Positions 8,834 to 18,551 of a stretch of 64,000 bases of DNA are shown here, piece by piece. The notes beneath the pieces were generated by a model. It worked only from the letters and a program-made list of their open reading frames with translations. It did no database searches and had not been told where the DNA came from. The stretch covers positions 558,001 to 622,000 of the forward strand of contig CAWFPL010000002.1 in NCBI GenBank assembly GCA_963817785.1, in the 5' to 3' direction. Source of the DNA: JAKALD01 sp963817785. Its GTDB lineage: Bacteria > Pseudomonadota > Gammaproteobacteria > Burkholderiales > SG8-39. The position numbers and the translations under genes were made by a program. Every line of letters starts with the position of its first letter. Position 1 is the stretch's first letter.

Positions 8834-10237
8834 TCAGTTCCCTTGCTGGCGTCTGGCGTGCGCCATGAGAACCGCGATGGCGCAGGAGGCGACGCGGGAC
8901 CGGGTACTGTCGGCCCGGCTGGTGAGCACGATGGGAGCGCTCGCGCCCACCACCACACCCGCGAGCAGCGCTTCGGCCAGGTACTCGAGCTGCTTGGCGA
9001 GCATGTTGCCGGACTCCAGGTCCGGCACCACCAGGATGTCGGCGCGCCCCGCCACCGCCGAGCGGATCCCCTTGGTCTTGGCAGCGACCAGCGATACGGC
9101 GTTGTCGAAGGCGAGCGGGCCATCGAGGATGCCGCCGGTGATCTGCCCCCGGTCGGCCATCTTGCACAGCGCCGCGGCGTCGGTGGTGGCGCGCATCGCG
9201 GAATTCACCGTCTCCACCGCCGCGAGAATCGCGACCTTGGGCTCGGCCACGCCAAGCACGTGCGCGAGATCGATCGCATTCTGCACGATGTCGACCTTGT
9301 CCGGGAGCATCGGCTCGATGTTGACCGCCGCGTCGGTGATCAGCATCGGCCGCGGATAGGTCGGCACGTCGACGAAGAAGACGTGGCTGATGCGCCGCGC
9401 GGTGCGCAGCCCCGTGCCGGAGGCGACGACCTCGCTCATCAGCTCGTCGGTGTGCAGCGAGCCCTTCATCAGCGCCTCGGCGCGTCCGGCGCGCACCAGG
9501 GCCACGGCCTGCGCCGCCGCCGCGTGGCTGTGCGGCGCGTCGACGATCTGCATCGAGCCGAGGTCGAGTTCGTGCTCGGCGGCCACTGCTCGGATCTTCT
9601 TCTCCGGGCCGACCAGGATCGGGATGATCAGGTCGGCCTGCAGGGCCGCGACCGCCCCGCCGAGCGACTCGGCGTCGCACGGATGCACCACCGCCATCGG
9701 GATCGACTCCATGCCCTTGGCGCGCTCGAGCAGGTGCCGGTAGCGCCCGGCCCGGTCGACGATGGTCACCCCGGGCAGCTCGAATCTCGGGCGCTTGATC
9801 TTTTCGGTCGGCGCGAGCACCTCGGCGGTGCCGCGGATCGCCGTCTGGCCGTCCTGGTTGATGCACACGCAATCGAACAGGATGTGGTGGTTGTGGTCGA
9901 ACTTGCGCGTCGCCGTGAGGGTCACGCTGATGGTGTCGCCCAGCCCGACCGGCCGCGAGAAGTGCAGCGTCTGGTCGACGTAGATGGTGCCCGGGCCGGG
10001 AAATTGCGTGCCGAGCACCGTGGAGATCAGCGCGCCGCCCCACATGCCGTGCGCGATCACTTCATGGAACAGGCTGCTCTTGGCGTACTCCGGGTCGACG
10101 TGCGCCGGGTTGACGTCGCCCGACATGACCGCGAACAGCTGGATGTCCTCGGGCTTGAGCGTGCGGCTGAGCGTGGCCGAATCGCCGACCTGGATCTCGT
10201 CGTAGGTGCGATTCTCGATGTAGGCGGTGGGCTCCAT
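8834..10237 (-). CDS. MaoC-like hydratase fused to phosphate acetyl/butyryltransferase
   Basis: The 467-residue protein has a MaoC/hotdog domain (~8-145) with the hydratase motif SGDVNPAHVDPEYA and HGMWGGALIS, followed by a PTA/PTB domain (~160-460) with MKGSLHTDELM, ITDAAVNIEP and GILDGPLAFDNAVS. Known members interconvert acyl-CoA and acyl phosphate; the hotdog part may hydrate an enoyl-CoA or bind the acyl-CoA. It is the last gene of the minus-strand acyl-CoA operon, 102 bases after the ADP-forming synthetase. No acetate kinase gene lies in the window. Confidence 0.88.
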   Translation of the reverse strand: MEPTAYIENRTYDEIQVGDSATLSRTLKPEDIQLFAVMSGDVNPAHVDPEYAKSSLFHEVIAHGMWGGALISTVLGTQFPGPGTIYVDQTLHFSRPVGLGDTISVTLTATRKFDHNHHILFDCVCINQDGQTAIRGTAEVLAPTEKIKRPRFELPGVTIVDRAGRYRHLLERAKGMESIPMAVVHPCDAESLGGAVAALQADLIIPILVGPEKKIRAVAAEHELDLGSMQIVDAPHSHAAAAQAVALVRAGRAEALMKGSLHTDELMSEVVASGTGLRTARRISHVFFVDVPTYPRPMLITDAAVNIEPMLPDKVDIVQNAIDLAHVLGVAEPKVAILAAVETVNSAMRATTDAAALCKMADRGQITGGILDGPLAFDNAVSLVAAKTKGIRSAVAGRADILVVPDLESGNMLAKQLEYLAEALLAGVVVGASAPIVLTSRADSTRSRVASCAIAVLMAHARRQQGN

Positions 10238-10339
10238 GGCGGCGGCTCGGCGGGCGTTGCGAACAGCCTAATATACGGCTCGGCCGCGCGCGAGCCTTGC
10301 GCCAGGTCAAACCGGCGCCGCTCGCGCCCCGGAGTGCGG

Positions 10340-12436
10340 CTAGCGCGGCTCGAGCACCAGCACCGTATCGACCGCCACGGCGCCGGCGGGCGAGAGCAGC
10401 ACCGGATTGAGGTCCAGCTCGGCCAGGCGCCCGGCGGCGGCGGCGCCGAAGCGCGACACGGCGCAGATCAGCCGCACCAGCGCCGCGCGGTCCACCGCCG
10501 GCTTGCCGCGCACGCCGGCGAGGATCGCCTTCCCCTGCAGCGCCTCGAGCATCTCATCGGCCTGCAGCGCGCTCAGCGGGCAGCGGCGGAACGCCACGTC
10601 CTTGAGCACTTCCACCAGCACGCCCCCCAGGCCCGCCATCAGCACCGGGCCGAACACCGGGTCGTTCTTGAGGCCGAGCACGAATTCGACGTCGCCGCCG
10701 GCCATCTTTTGCACCACCACGCCGTCGATGCGCGCGTCCGCGCGATAGGCGAGCGCGTTGGCGGTCACTTCGGCGAATGCCTTGCGCACGGCGGCGGCAT
10801 CGGCCAGGCCGAGCCGCACGGCCTGGGCCTCGGTCTTGTGCAGGATGTCCGGCGATTCGATCTTGAGGGCGACCGGGAAGCCGAGCCGCTCGGCCGCCTG
10901 CGCCGCTTCGTCGGCGCTGCGCGCGAGCTCGAGCGGCGCGATCGCGATGCCCGCGGCGCCCAGCAGCCGCGCGGCATCCGCGCTCGGAACGACTCCGCCC
11001 CCCTCGGGCAGCGCGAGCGCCGGGAGCTGCGCCGCGTCGCGCGCTGCCCTGTCCGCGTGCCAGCGCCGCCGCGCTTCGGCCCAGTGCACCAGGCCGGCAA
11101 GCGCCTCGATGGTCGGCTCGCCGCCGCGCAGGCAGGCGATGCCCCGGCGGCGCAGCTCGGTGGCGGCGCGCTCGGGAGCGGCCACCCAGCACACGACGAA
11201 GGGCAGCGCGGTGCGTGACTTGACCTCGTCGAAGATGCCGAGCAGCAGATCGACGTGCGCGTTCATCAGCTGCAGCCACACCACGCCGGCGTGGACCCGG
11301 GGATCCTCCAGCATGAACAGAATGCTCTCGCGCAGGACCGCGGGATTGGCGACGAACTGGCCGGTGACGTCGATCGGATTGGCAGCGACGCCGAAGCCCG
11401 GGATGGTGGCCATGATGCGGCGCTGGGTCTCGGGAGCGAGGACCGGCACGTCGAGCCCCAGCTCCTCGGCGCGGTCGGCCATCAACACGCCGGCGCCGCC
11501 GGACTGGGTCGCGATCGCGATGCCATTGCCCTGCGGCGGCGGGCAATAGGCGAGCACCTCGGCCAGGTCGAGCATCTGCTCCTCGTTGCGCGCGCGCAGG
11601 ATGCCGAGCTGGCGCACCACGCCGTCGAACACCGCGTCCTCGCCGGCGAGCGAGCCGGTGTGCGAGGCCGCGGCGCGCGCGCCGGCGCTCTTGCGCCCCA
11701 CCTTGCACAGCACCAGCGGCTTGCCCAGCTCCATCGCCAGCGCGGCCAGCTCGGCGAGGCCGCGGCCGTTCTTCAGGCCCTCGATGTAGCCGCAGCCGAC
11801 CTTGATGCGCGGGTCGCGGATCACCTCGCGCATCGCGTCGACGAAATCGACGTCGGCTTCGTTGCCGGTGTTGACGAAGTACCCCAGGCCGAGGCCGCGG
11901 TTGCGCGCAAGCGCGGCGATCGCGGTGCCGAAAGCGCCCGACTGGGTGACGAAGCCGATCGGACCGGCATTCACCTCGCCGTCGGCATACTGGCTGAAGG
12001 TGGCGACCATGCGGTCGAAGGCGTTGATGAGGCCCAGGCAATTGGGCCCGCACAGGCGCACGCCCGCGGCGCGCGCCGCGGCCTTGAGCTCGGCCTCCAG
12101 CTCCTTGCCCTCGGGCCCGGTCTCGCCGAAACCCGAGCTGAACACCACCGCCGCGGGTACGCGCTTGCGCCCGAGCTCGGCGAACGCCGGGACGACCGCC
12201 GCCGCCGGCAGCACGACCACGGCCAGATCCACCTCGCCCGGGATCGCCTCCACGCTCGGATAGCAGGTCAGCTCGCCGATGCGCTCGTATTTCGGGTTGA
12301 CCGGATAGATGCGGCCGGCGTAGCCCTTGTCGAGCAGGTGCTTGATCGGCCGGCCGCCGATCTTGCGGAAGTCCGAGGACGCGCCGAGGATCGCGATCGA
12401 GCGCGGAGAAAGCAAGGCGTGGATGCTGTCGCTCAT
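10340..12436 (-). CDS. ADP-forming acyl-CoA synthetase (acetate-CoA ligase family, fused subunits)
   Basis: This 698-residue enzyme has a CoA-binding Rossmann domain (~8-135, LSPRSIAILGAS), a succinyl-CoA ligase-like domain with SHTGSLAGEDAVFDGV carrying the probable phospho-histidine (~255), and a C-terminal ATP-grasp domain (~465-690, GFPVALKIESPDILHKTEA and GVVVQKM). It links thioester cleavage to ATP synthesis, or runs in reverse to activate an acid. It begins three bases after the acyl-CoA dehydrogenase stop. Substrate specificity is unknown. Confidence 0.9.
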   Translation of the reverse strand: MSDSIHALLSPRSIAILGASSDFRKIGGRPIKHLLDKGYAGRIYPVNPKYERIGELTCYPSVEAIPGEVDLAVVVLPAAAVVPAFAELGRKRVPAAVVFSSGFGETGPEGKELEAELKAAARAAGVRLCGPNCLGLINAFDRMVATFSQYADGEVNAGPIGFVTQSGAFGTAIAALARNRGLGLGYFVNTGNEADVDFVDAMREVIRDPRIKVGCGYIEGLKNGRGLAELAALAMELGKPLVLCKVGRKSAGARAAASHTGSLAGEDAVFDGVVRQLGILRARNEEQMLDLAEVLAYCPPPQGNGIAIATQSGGAGVLMADRAEELGLDVPVLAPETQRRIMATIPGFGVAANPIDVTGQFVANPAVLRESILFMLEDPRVHAGVVWLQLMNAHVDLLLGIFDEVKSRTALPFVVCWVAAPERAATELRRRGIACLRGGEPTIEALAGLVHWAEARRRWHADRAARDAAQLPALALPEGGGVVPSADAARLLGAAGIAIAPLELARSADEAAQAAERLGFPVALKIESPDILHKTEAQAVRLGLADAAAVRKAFAEVTANALAYRADARIDGVVVQKMAGGDVEFVLGLKNDPVFGPVLMAGLGGVLVEVLKDVAFRRCPLSALQADEMLEALQGKAILAGVRGKPAVDRAALVRLICAVSRFGAAAAGRLAELDLNPVLLSPAGAVAVDTVLVLEPR

Positions 12437-12439
12437 GGC

Positions 12440-13654
<1,215 letters not shown>

Positions 13655-13667
13655 GGAGGGTCTCCGC

Positions 13668-14435
13668 CTAGCGCTTCGTCAGAAAGGCGTTCATGCGGCT
13701 CTGGGCCTCGTCGCCGACCCTCACCCGCGCGAGCCACGCCGCCGTATCGCGGCGCATCTTTTCGGTCAACGGGCCGCCGACGTGATCGATCAGCTTCTTG
13801 CACTCGGCGAGCGCTTCGGGGCCCGCCGCGAGCAGGGATTCGACGATGCTCGCCACCGCCGCGTCGAGGCCTTCCGCCGGCGCGATCTCGTCGACCAGGC
13901 CGATCCGGCGCGCCTCCGCCGCGTCGAAGCGCTGTGCCGTCATAGCGTAGCGGCGCAGCGCGTGGGGTCCGATGGTCGGGACCAGATAGCAGGCGATGTT
14001 GGCCGGAATGAGGCCGAGGCGCACCTCGGTGATCGCGAAGCTCGCCTGCGCGGCCGCGACCGCGATGTCGCAGGCCGAGACCAGGCCGACGCCGCCGGCT
14101 AGCGCCGCGCCGTGAATCCGCGCCACCGTGGGCTTGGGACAGGAGTGGATCTTGTACAACATGTCCGCGAGACGGTTCGAGTCGGCGATGTTCTCGGCCT
14201 CCGAGTAGCCGGCCATCGCCTTCATCCAGTTCAGGTCGGCGCCGGCGCAAAAGCTCTTGCCGGCCCCGGCGAGCACGATGACCCGCACCCTCGGGTCGGC
14301 GCCGAGCCCGGAGAACGCCTCGTCCAGTCGGGCGATGAGCGCGTCGTTGAAGGCGTTGTGCACCGCCGGACGGTTCAGCGTCAGCGTGGCGACGCCGCGC
14401 GGATCGATTTCGCTCAACAGGATGTCGTCACTCAT
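13668..14435 (-). CDS. Enoyl-CoA hydratase, methylglutaconyl-CoA hydratase-like
   Basis: A 255-residue crotonase-fold protein. FCAGADLNWMKAMAGYSEAEN and HGAALAGGVGLVSACDIAVA form the oxyanion-hole and active-site loops; the first resembles LiuC/methylglutaconyl-CoA hydratases closely. ITEVRLGLIPANI holds the probable catalytic Glu. I chose the ATG at 14435; a 15-residue extension upstream lacks homology. It sits between two acyl-CoA dehydrogenase genes, fitting a beta-oxidation or leucine-type pathway. Confidence 0.88.
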   Translation of the reverse strand: MSDDILLSEIDPRGVATLTLNRPAVHNAFNDALIARLDEAFSGLGADPRVRVIVLAGAGKSFCAGADLNWMKAMAGYSEAENIADSNRLADMLYKIHSCPKPTVARIHGAALAGGVGLVSACDIAVAAAQASFAITEVRLGLIPANIACYLVPTIGPHALRRYAMTAQRFDAAEARRIGLVDEIAPAEGLDAAVASIVESLLAAGPEALAECKKLIDHVGGPLTEKMRRDTAAWLARVRVGDEAQSRMNAFLTKR

Positions 14436-14483
14436 GTCCGTCGTCTCGTCCTTGGTGCCGCGTCCGGCGGCGTGGCGCATCGC

Positions 14484-15626
14484 TCAAAGTCCCATCTCGT
14501 TGGCGATGATCAGTTTCTGGATCTGAGAGGTGCCCGCGCCGATGGTCGCGAACTGGCAGTCCCGCAGGAAGCGCTGCGCGTGATACTCCATGGCGTAGGA
14601 GTAGCCGCCCAGGACCTGCATCATGTTGCGCGTGAGCTCGACCACCAGCTCGGAGGCGAACAGCTTCGCCATGGACGCTTCCTTGCGGCAGGGCTTGCCC
14701 TGGTCCATCAGGCGGGCCGCGCGGTAGGTCAGCAGCTTGGCCGCGTCGATCCGGGTCTGCATCTCCGCGAACAGGTCCCGCGTCCACTCGAACGTGCTGA
14801 TCTTGCGGCCGAACTGCTCGCGGTTGCGGGCGTAGTCCATGGCGTAATCGAGCGCCTCCTGGGAAATGCCGACCCAGCGCGCCGCGGCACCGATGCGATC
14901 GAGCTCGAGGCTGTGAGTGACGACGGCCCATCCCCGGTTGAGGCCGTTGAGGACGTTCTCCGCCGGGACGTACACGTCGTCAAAGAAGATCTCGCAGTAT
15001 GCATTCGCTTTCACGCCGAGCTTGGCGATCTTGTTGATGGCAAGGCCGGGCGACTTGGAATCGACGATGAAGGCGGTCATCCCGTCGCGCTTGGGCGCGC
15101 TGCGGTCGGTGCGCGCCGACACGATCATGTAGTCGCAGATGTCGGCCGCGGTGATGAAGATCTTCTGGCCGTTGAGGCGAAAGCCGTCGCCGGCGGGCAC
15201 GGCGGCAAGCGCGACGGAGGCCGCGTCGGAACCGGCACCCGGTTCGGTGAAGGCGATCGCGAAATTGATCTTCCCCGCCGCCAGCGGCCTGAGAAACCGG
15301 TCCTTCTGCGCCGGCGTGCCGAGATCGAGAATCGCCATGCCCGCGCTGAGGATCGAGACTTGGAAGGTCATCTGCAGCGGCAACAGGCGCTTGCTCAACT
15401 CTTCCTGGAAGATCACCGAGGCAACGCAGCCCATTCCGGACCCGCCGAACTGCTCGGGAAGCGGGATGCCGAGAAATCCCAGCTCGGCCAGCTTCGCATA
15501 CAGCGCGTGCGGGTAGTGGGCCTGCTCGTCCATCCGCCGGAACAGTTCCTCGGTGCATTCGCTGCGCACGAAGCGGCTCACCGACTCCCGCAGCATTTCC
15601 TGCTCCGGCGTGAGATCGAAGTCCAT
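14484..15626 (-). CDS. Acyl-CoA dehydrogenase with altered catalytic-base positions
   Basis: A 380-residue acyl-CoA dehydrogenase: IAFTEPGAGSDAAS at the FAD site, RNREQFGRKISTFEWTRDLFAEM, QVLGGYSYAMEYHAQRFLRD and GAGTSQIQKLIIANEMGL. The position that holds Glu in short/medium-chain enzymes (EGTSQIQ) is Ala here. The alternative base position used by isovaleryl-CoA dehydrogenase (LERL) aligns with Asp in SLELDRIG. It is probably active through the Asp or another residue, but this is not certain. The gene lies 11 bases after the DUF35 protein in the operon. Confidence 0.88.
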   Translation of the reverse strand: MDFDLTPEQEMLRESVSRFVRSECTEELFRRMDEQAHYPHALYAKLAELGFLGIPLPEQFGGSGMGCVASVIFQEELSKRLLPLQMTFQVSILSAGMAILDLGTPAQKDRFLRPLAAGKINFAIAFTEPGAGSDAASVALAAVPAGDGFRLNGQKIFITAADICDYMIVSARTDRSAPKRDGMTAFIVDSKSPGLAINKIAKLGVKANAYCEIFFDDVYVPAENVLNGLNRGWAVVTHSLELDRIGAAARWVGISQEALDYAMDYARNREQFGRKISTFEWTRDLFAEMQTRIDAAKLLTYRAARLMDQGKPCRKEASMAKLFASELVVELTRNMMQVLGGYSYAMEYHAQRFLRDCQFATIGAGTSQIQKLIIANEMGL

Positions 15627-15637
15627 TGCGGCCTGCG

Positions 15638-16057
15638 CTAAGCTGGGCGGAACTTGGGAACGGCCGCATCCTCGCTGATGTCTTCGAAGTAGGCCTGCAC
15701 CCGCATGCCGATGTGCACTTTGTCGGGGCTACAGCCGGTGAGCTGGCCATACATCCTGGGACCGTCGTCCAGGTCGATTATGCAAAGCGTTATGGGCAGA
15801 TCGTCCTTCCAGGCCGGAAAGTTCATCATCACCGTATACGCCACGGTGTAAGAATAGACGGTGCCTTGCGGTCTCACCTCGACCCACTCCAGGCCGCGGT
15901 ACCCGCATTCGATACACCAGGGTTTGGGGAAGAAATCGAGGGTTCCGCAGCGCCCGCACTTCTGCATCACCAGTTTGCCCTTCTTCGCCGCGCTCCAGAA
16001 CGGGCGCGAGAAATCGGTGATTTCCGGAAGGGGTTTTCCTTGGGGGATCTGTGCCAT
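15638..16057 (-). CDS. DUF35 zinc-ribbon/OB-fold acyl-CoA-binding protein
   Basis: A 139-residue protein with a rubredoxin-like zinc ribbon (CGRCGT ... CIECG at ~34-52) followed by an OB fold (VEVRPQGTVYSYTVAY). Family members pair with thiolase-like proteins such as the SCP-x type, forming acyl-CoA lyase/thiolase or hydratase complexes. Here it follows the thiolase-like gene by three bases, the expected arrangement. Confidence 0.9.
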   Translation of the reverse strand: MAQIPQGKPLPEITDFSRPFWSAAKKGKLVMQKCGRCGTLDFFPKPWCIECGYRGLEWVEVRPQGTVYSYTVAYTVMMNFPAWKDDLPITLCIIDLDDGPRMYGQLTGCSPDKVHIGMRVQAYFEDISEDAAVPKFRPA

Positions 16058-16060
16058 GGC

Positions 16061-17296
16061 CTACGCCTCCGAACCCAGAACCAGCGTCACGCAGCTTCTG
16101 TTGTTGCGCGCGTAGGTCATTCCGCCGAAGCCCGACGCCGCGGCGACGGCGGCGCCTTTCACCTGCCGGTCTCCCGCTTCGCCGCGCAGCTGCGTGACCG
16201 CTTCAACGATGGGCATGAAGCCCCCGATCGCGCCGCCCGGCTGCCCGCCGGAGAGCTGGCCGCCGTCGGTCGAGATGGGGAAGTCCCCGTCGAAGCGCAG
16301 ATTGCGCTCCGCGACGAACTTCGCGCCCTCGCCTTTGTTGCAGAAGCCGTAGTCCTCCATCTGGATCAGCACCACCATCGGGTAGTCGTCGTAGGGTTCG
16401 AACACGTCGATGTCCCGGTGCTCGACGCCCGCCATCTTGAATGCCTCCGGAGCGGCCTGCTCGAATCCGGTGAAGGTGATGTCGGGCCGGGTGCGAGGGC
16501 CATGATAGTAATTGCTGACCTCGCCGAAGCCGAGCAGGTATACCGGCTTGTCGGTGATCGTCCTGGCGCTGTTCGCGGAAGTCACGATGTAAGCCAGGCC
16601 GCCGTTCACCATCGGCACGCAATCGAGCAGCCGCACCGGGTACGAGAGAACGCGCGAGCCCAGGTACTCCTCCATGGTGAAGGGCTTGCGGTAGATGGCG
16701 CCGGGGTGGAGCGAAGCGTGATACCGCGTGGTCACTGCGATTTTGCCCAGTTGCTCGGGTTCGATCTGGTACTGATGCATGTATCGGGTCTGCACAAGGC
16801 CGAACTGGCTGTTGGCGCCCATCACCCCGAAGGGTCCCTGAAAGTCCCAGAAGACGCCGCGGGTGCGTTCCGGCGACAGCGGCAGTCCCGGTGCGATGGA
16901 CGGAATCGTGAGGGGCGTATCCGCCCCCATCACGAGCACGCGGTCCACGATGCCCGCGTGAATCATGGCCGCGGCGCGAATGAGCAGCGCGGCCGCCGTC
17001 GCGCCGCCCTGATCGCCCCGAAGGAGAACCCTGGGGCTGATCCCCAGGGTCTCGGCGACCGCCGCCGACCAGTTCACCGTGTGGCTCGCCTCGGCGTGGG
17101 CCACGCCCAGGCCTTGCCCGTCGAAATCGTTCTTCGACATCCCTGCCTGGGCCAGCGCCAGGTCGGCCGCCCAGGCCAGGTACTCGTCCACGGTGTACGT
17201 GCGCTCGCCCTGCTTGGCCCTGCTGTATGGGGTTCTGCCAACGCCTACGACTGCCACCTCTCCACGCATGTATGGATCTCCGAGTGGTTGAGCCAT
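16061..17296 (-). CDS. Thiolase-like (SCP-x/lipid-transfer type) protein
   Basis: A 411-residue thiolase-superfamily protein. It has VGVGRTPYSR near the N-terminus, GDQGGATAAALLIRAA where a true thiolase carries its nucleophilic Cys region, EPYDDYPMVVLIQMEDYGFC, and STDGGQLSGGQPGG near the end. I see no standard nucleophile Cys in the first loop, so it is more like the DUF35-partnered thiolase/aldolase group that handles acyl-CoA side chains. It is the first gene of the minus-strand operon; the putative LysR operator lies 58 bases upstream. Confidence 0.87.
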   Translation of the reverse strand: MAQPLGDPYMRGEVAVVGVGRTPYSRAKQGERTYTVDEYLAWAADLALAQAGMSKNDFDGQGLGVAHAEASHTVNWSAAVAETLGISPRVLLRGDQGGATAAALLIRAAAMIHAGIVDRVLVMGADTPLTIPSIAPGLPLSPERTRGVFWDFQGPFGVMGANSQFGLVQTRYMHQYQIEPEQLGKIAVTTRYHASLHPGAIYRKPFTMEEYLGSRVLSYPVRLLDCVPMVNGGLAYIVTSANSARTITDKPVYLLGFGEVSNYYHGPRTRPDITFTGFEQAAPEAFKMAGVEHRDIDVFEPYDDYPMVVLIQMEDYGFCNKGEGAKFVAERNLRFDGDFPISTDGGQLSGGQPGGAIGGFMPIVEAVTQLRGEAGDRQVKGAAVAAASGFGGMTYARNNRSCVTLVLGSEA

Positions 17297-17353
17297 GCGA
17301 TCGGCGCGCGGGTCGCGCCCTGGTTGACACGCTAGCAGCCGCGAAGTTATACA

Positions 17354-17372
17354 TCCAATGGATAAGCGTGAT
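17354..17372. promoter_or_regulatory. Putative LysR operator, copy A (19-bp element)
   Basis: TCCAATGGATAAGCGTGAT lies in the divergent gap between the thiolase operon and the lysR start (GTG 17389). An exact reverse complement occurs at 18327-18345, on the other side of lysR. The element holds a small dyad, ATCCA-N-TGGAT. Its position fits autoregulation and control of the minus-strand operon. Confidence 0.65.
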
Positions 17373-17388
17373 TTAATTTATTCACGTC

Positions 17389-18294
17389 GTGAATCCAAAG
17401 AACCTCGACCTCAACTTGCTCACGGTGTTCGACGCGATCGCCGCCGAGGGCAACCTGACGCGGGCCGCGCAGCGTCTGGCGATGAGCCAGCCCGCGATGA
17501 GCAACGCGCTGGCGCGCCTGCGCGCCGCGCTCGGCGATCCGCTGTTCACCCGCAGCGCGCGCGGCATGACGCCCACGCCGCGCGCCAAGGCGATCGCCGC
17601 GTCGGTGCGCCAGGCGCTCGATCTGATCCAGAACGCGGTCAACCCGAACACCGCGTTCGACTACCGCTCGTCGGACCGGCGTTTCGTCATGGCGGTGGAA
17701 GACTACGGCGAGGCGGTCATCGTGCCGCGCTTCATGGACTGGCTGTCGCATGCGGCGACACGCCTGCAGCTGGACGTGCGCCCCATCGCGGGAAGCGCGC
17801 TGCGCGAGGCGCTCCGGCAGGGTGAGGTCGATCTGGGGGTGTCGTACTTCCGGGTCAAGTCGCCGGAGTTCCGCAACCGTCTGCTGATGGAGGAGTCGCT
17901 GGTATCGATGGTGCGCCAGGACCACCCGACGGTCGGCGACACGCTCAGCCTCGAGCAATTCCTGGCGTTGGCGCACGTGATCCTGATGCCGCGCACCCCG
18001 GACGGGCCGATCATCGACCGCGTGCTCGGCAGGGCGGGCCTCAAGCGCCGGGTGGCGCTGCAGGTGCCGCATTTCCTGTCGATGCCGCTGATCGTCAAGG
18101 GCACCGACTTCGTGTGCACCCTGCCGCGGCGCATGGCCAACGTCTACGCCGAGAACTTCCGCCTGCGGGTCCTGAAGACTCCGGTGGAGTGCCCGACGAT
18201 CCCGCTCTACCTGGTGTGGCACCAGTCGCTCGAGGGGGAGGCGGGACACGCCTGGCTGCGCGATTCGATCTGGGACCTGTGCCAGCGGCTGTAG
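17389..18294 (+). CDS. LysR-family transcriptional regulator
   Basis: A 301-residue regulator starting with GTG. The winged helix-turn-helix is at ~5-65 (LNLLTVFDAIAAEGNLTRAAQRLAMSQPAMSNALARLR) and a periplasmic-binding-like effector domain follows (~90-295). The sequence resembles the NodD/LinR-like group with GDPLFTRSARGMTPT. It sits between two catabolic operons, both bearing the same 19-bp element, so it probably activates both in response to a substrate or its CoA ester. Confidence 0.93.
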   Translation: MNPKNLDLNLLTVFDAIAAEGNLTRAAQRLAMSQPAMSNALARLRAALGDPLFTRSARGMTPTPRAKAIAASVRQALDLIQNAVNPNTAFDYRSSDRRFVMAVEDYGEAVIVPRFMDWLSHAATRLQLDVRPIAGSALREALRQGEVDLGVSYFRVKSPEFRNRLLMEESLVSMVRQDHPTVGDTLSLEQFLALAHVILMPRTPDGPIIDRVLGRAGLKRRVALQVPHFLSMPLIVKGTDFVCTLPRRMANVYAENFRLRVLKTPVECPTIPLYLVWHQSLEGEAGHAWLRDSIWDLCQRL

Positions 18295-18326
18295 GCAGTG
18301 CAGCATGCCGCAGGTGAATGTTCATT

Positions 18327-18345
18327 ATCACGCTTATCCATTGGA
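18327..18345. promoter_or_regulatory. Putative LysR operator, copy B (inverted 19-bp element)
   Basis: ATCACGCTTATCCATTGGA is the exact reverse complement of 17354-17372. It lies 33 bases after the lysR stop and about 207 bases before the TAXI binding-protein ATG. The gap of 257 bases around it otherwise shows no gene. Confidence 0.65.
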
Positions 18346-18551
18346 CGAATAGAAACGCCGCTGCTACGGTGCTTTGCATGCGCGCGAGCGCCGCAAGAGC
18401 GGGGCGCGGGAACCGCCGGCGATAAGAGCGGCCGGGGCCGGTAAACGGCACCGACGATGAGCGTAGTCCTTCCCTCGGGACTGGATCTGCGCAGGAAGTT
18501 TTGCGATTCGCGCCACATTCGATGACGTGAAGCGACAGGAGGAGGAGACAA

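Noticed and set aside
8693..11218. Long plus-strand open frame of 841 codons
   Set aside because: It is antisense to penicillin-binding protein and MaoC-PTA genes, His/Arg/Gly-rich and without domains; such frames are common in GC-rich DNA.
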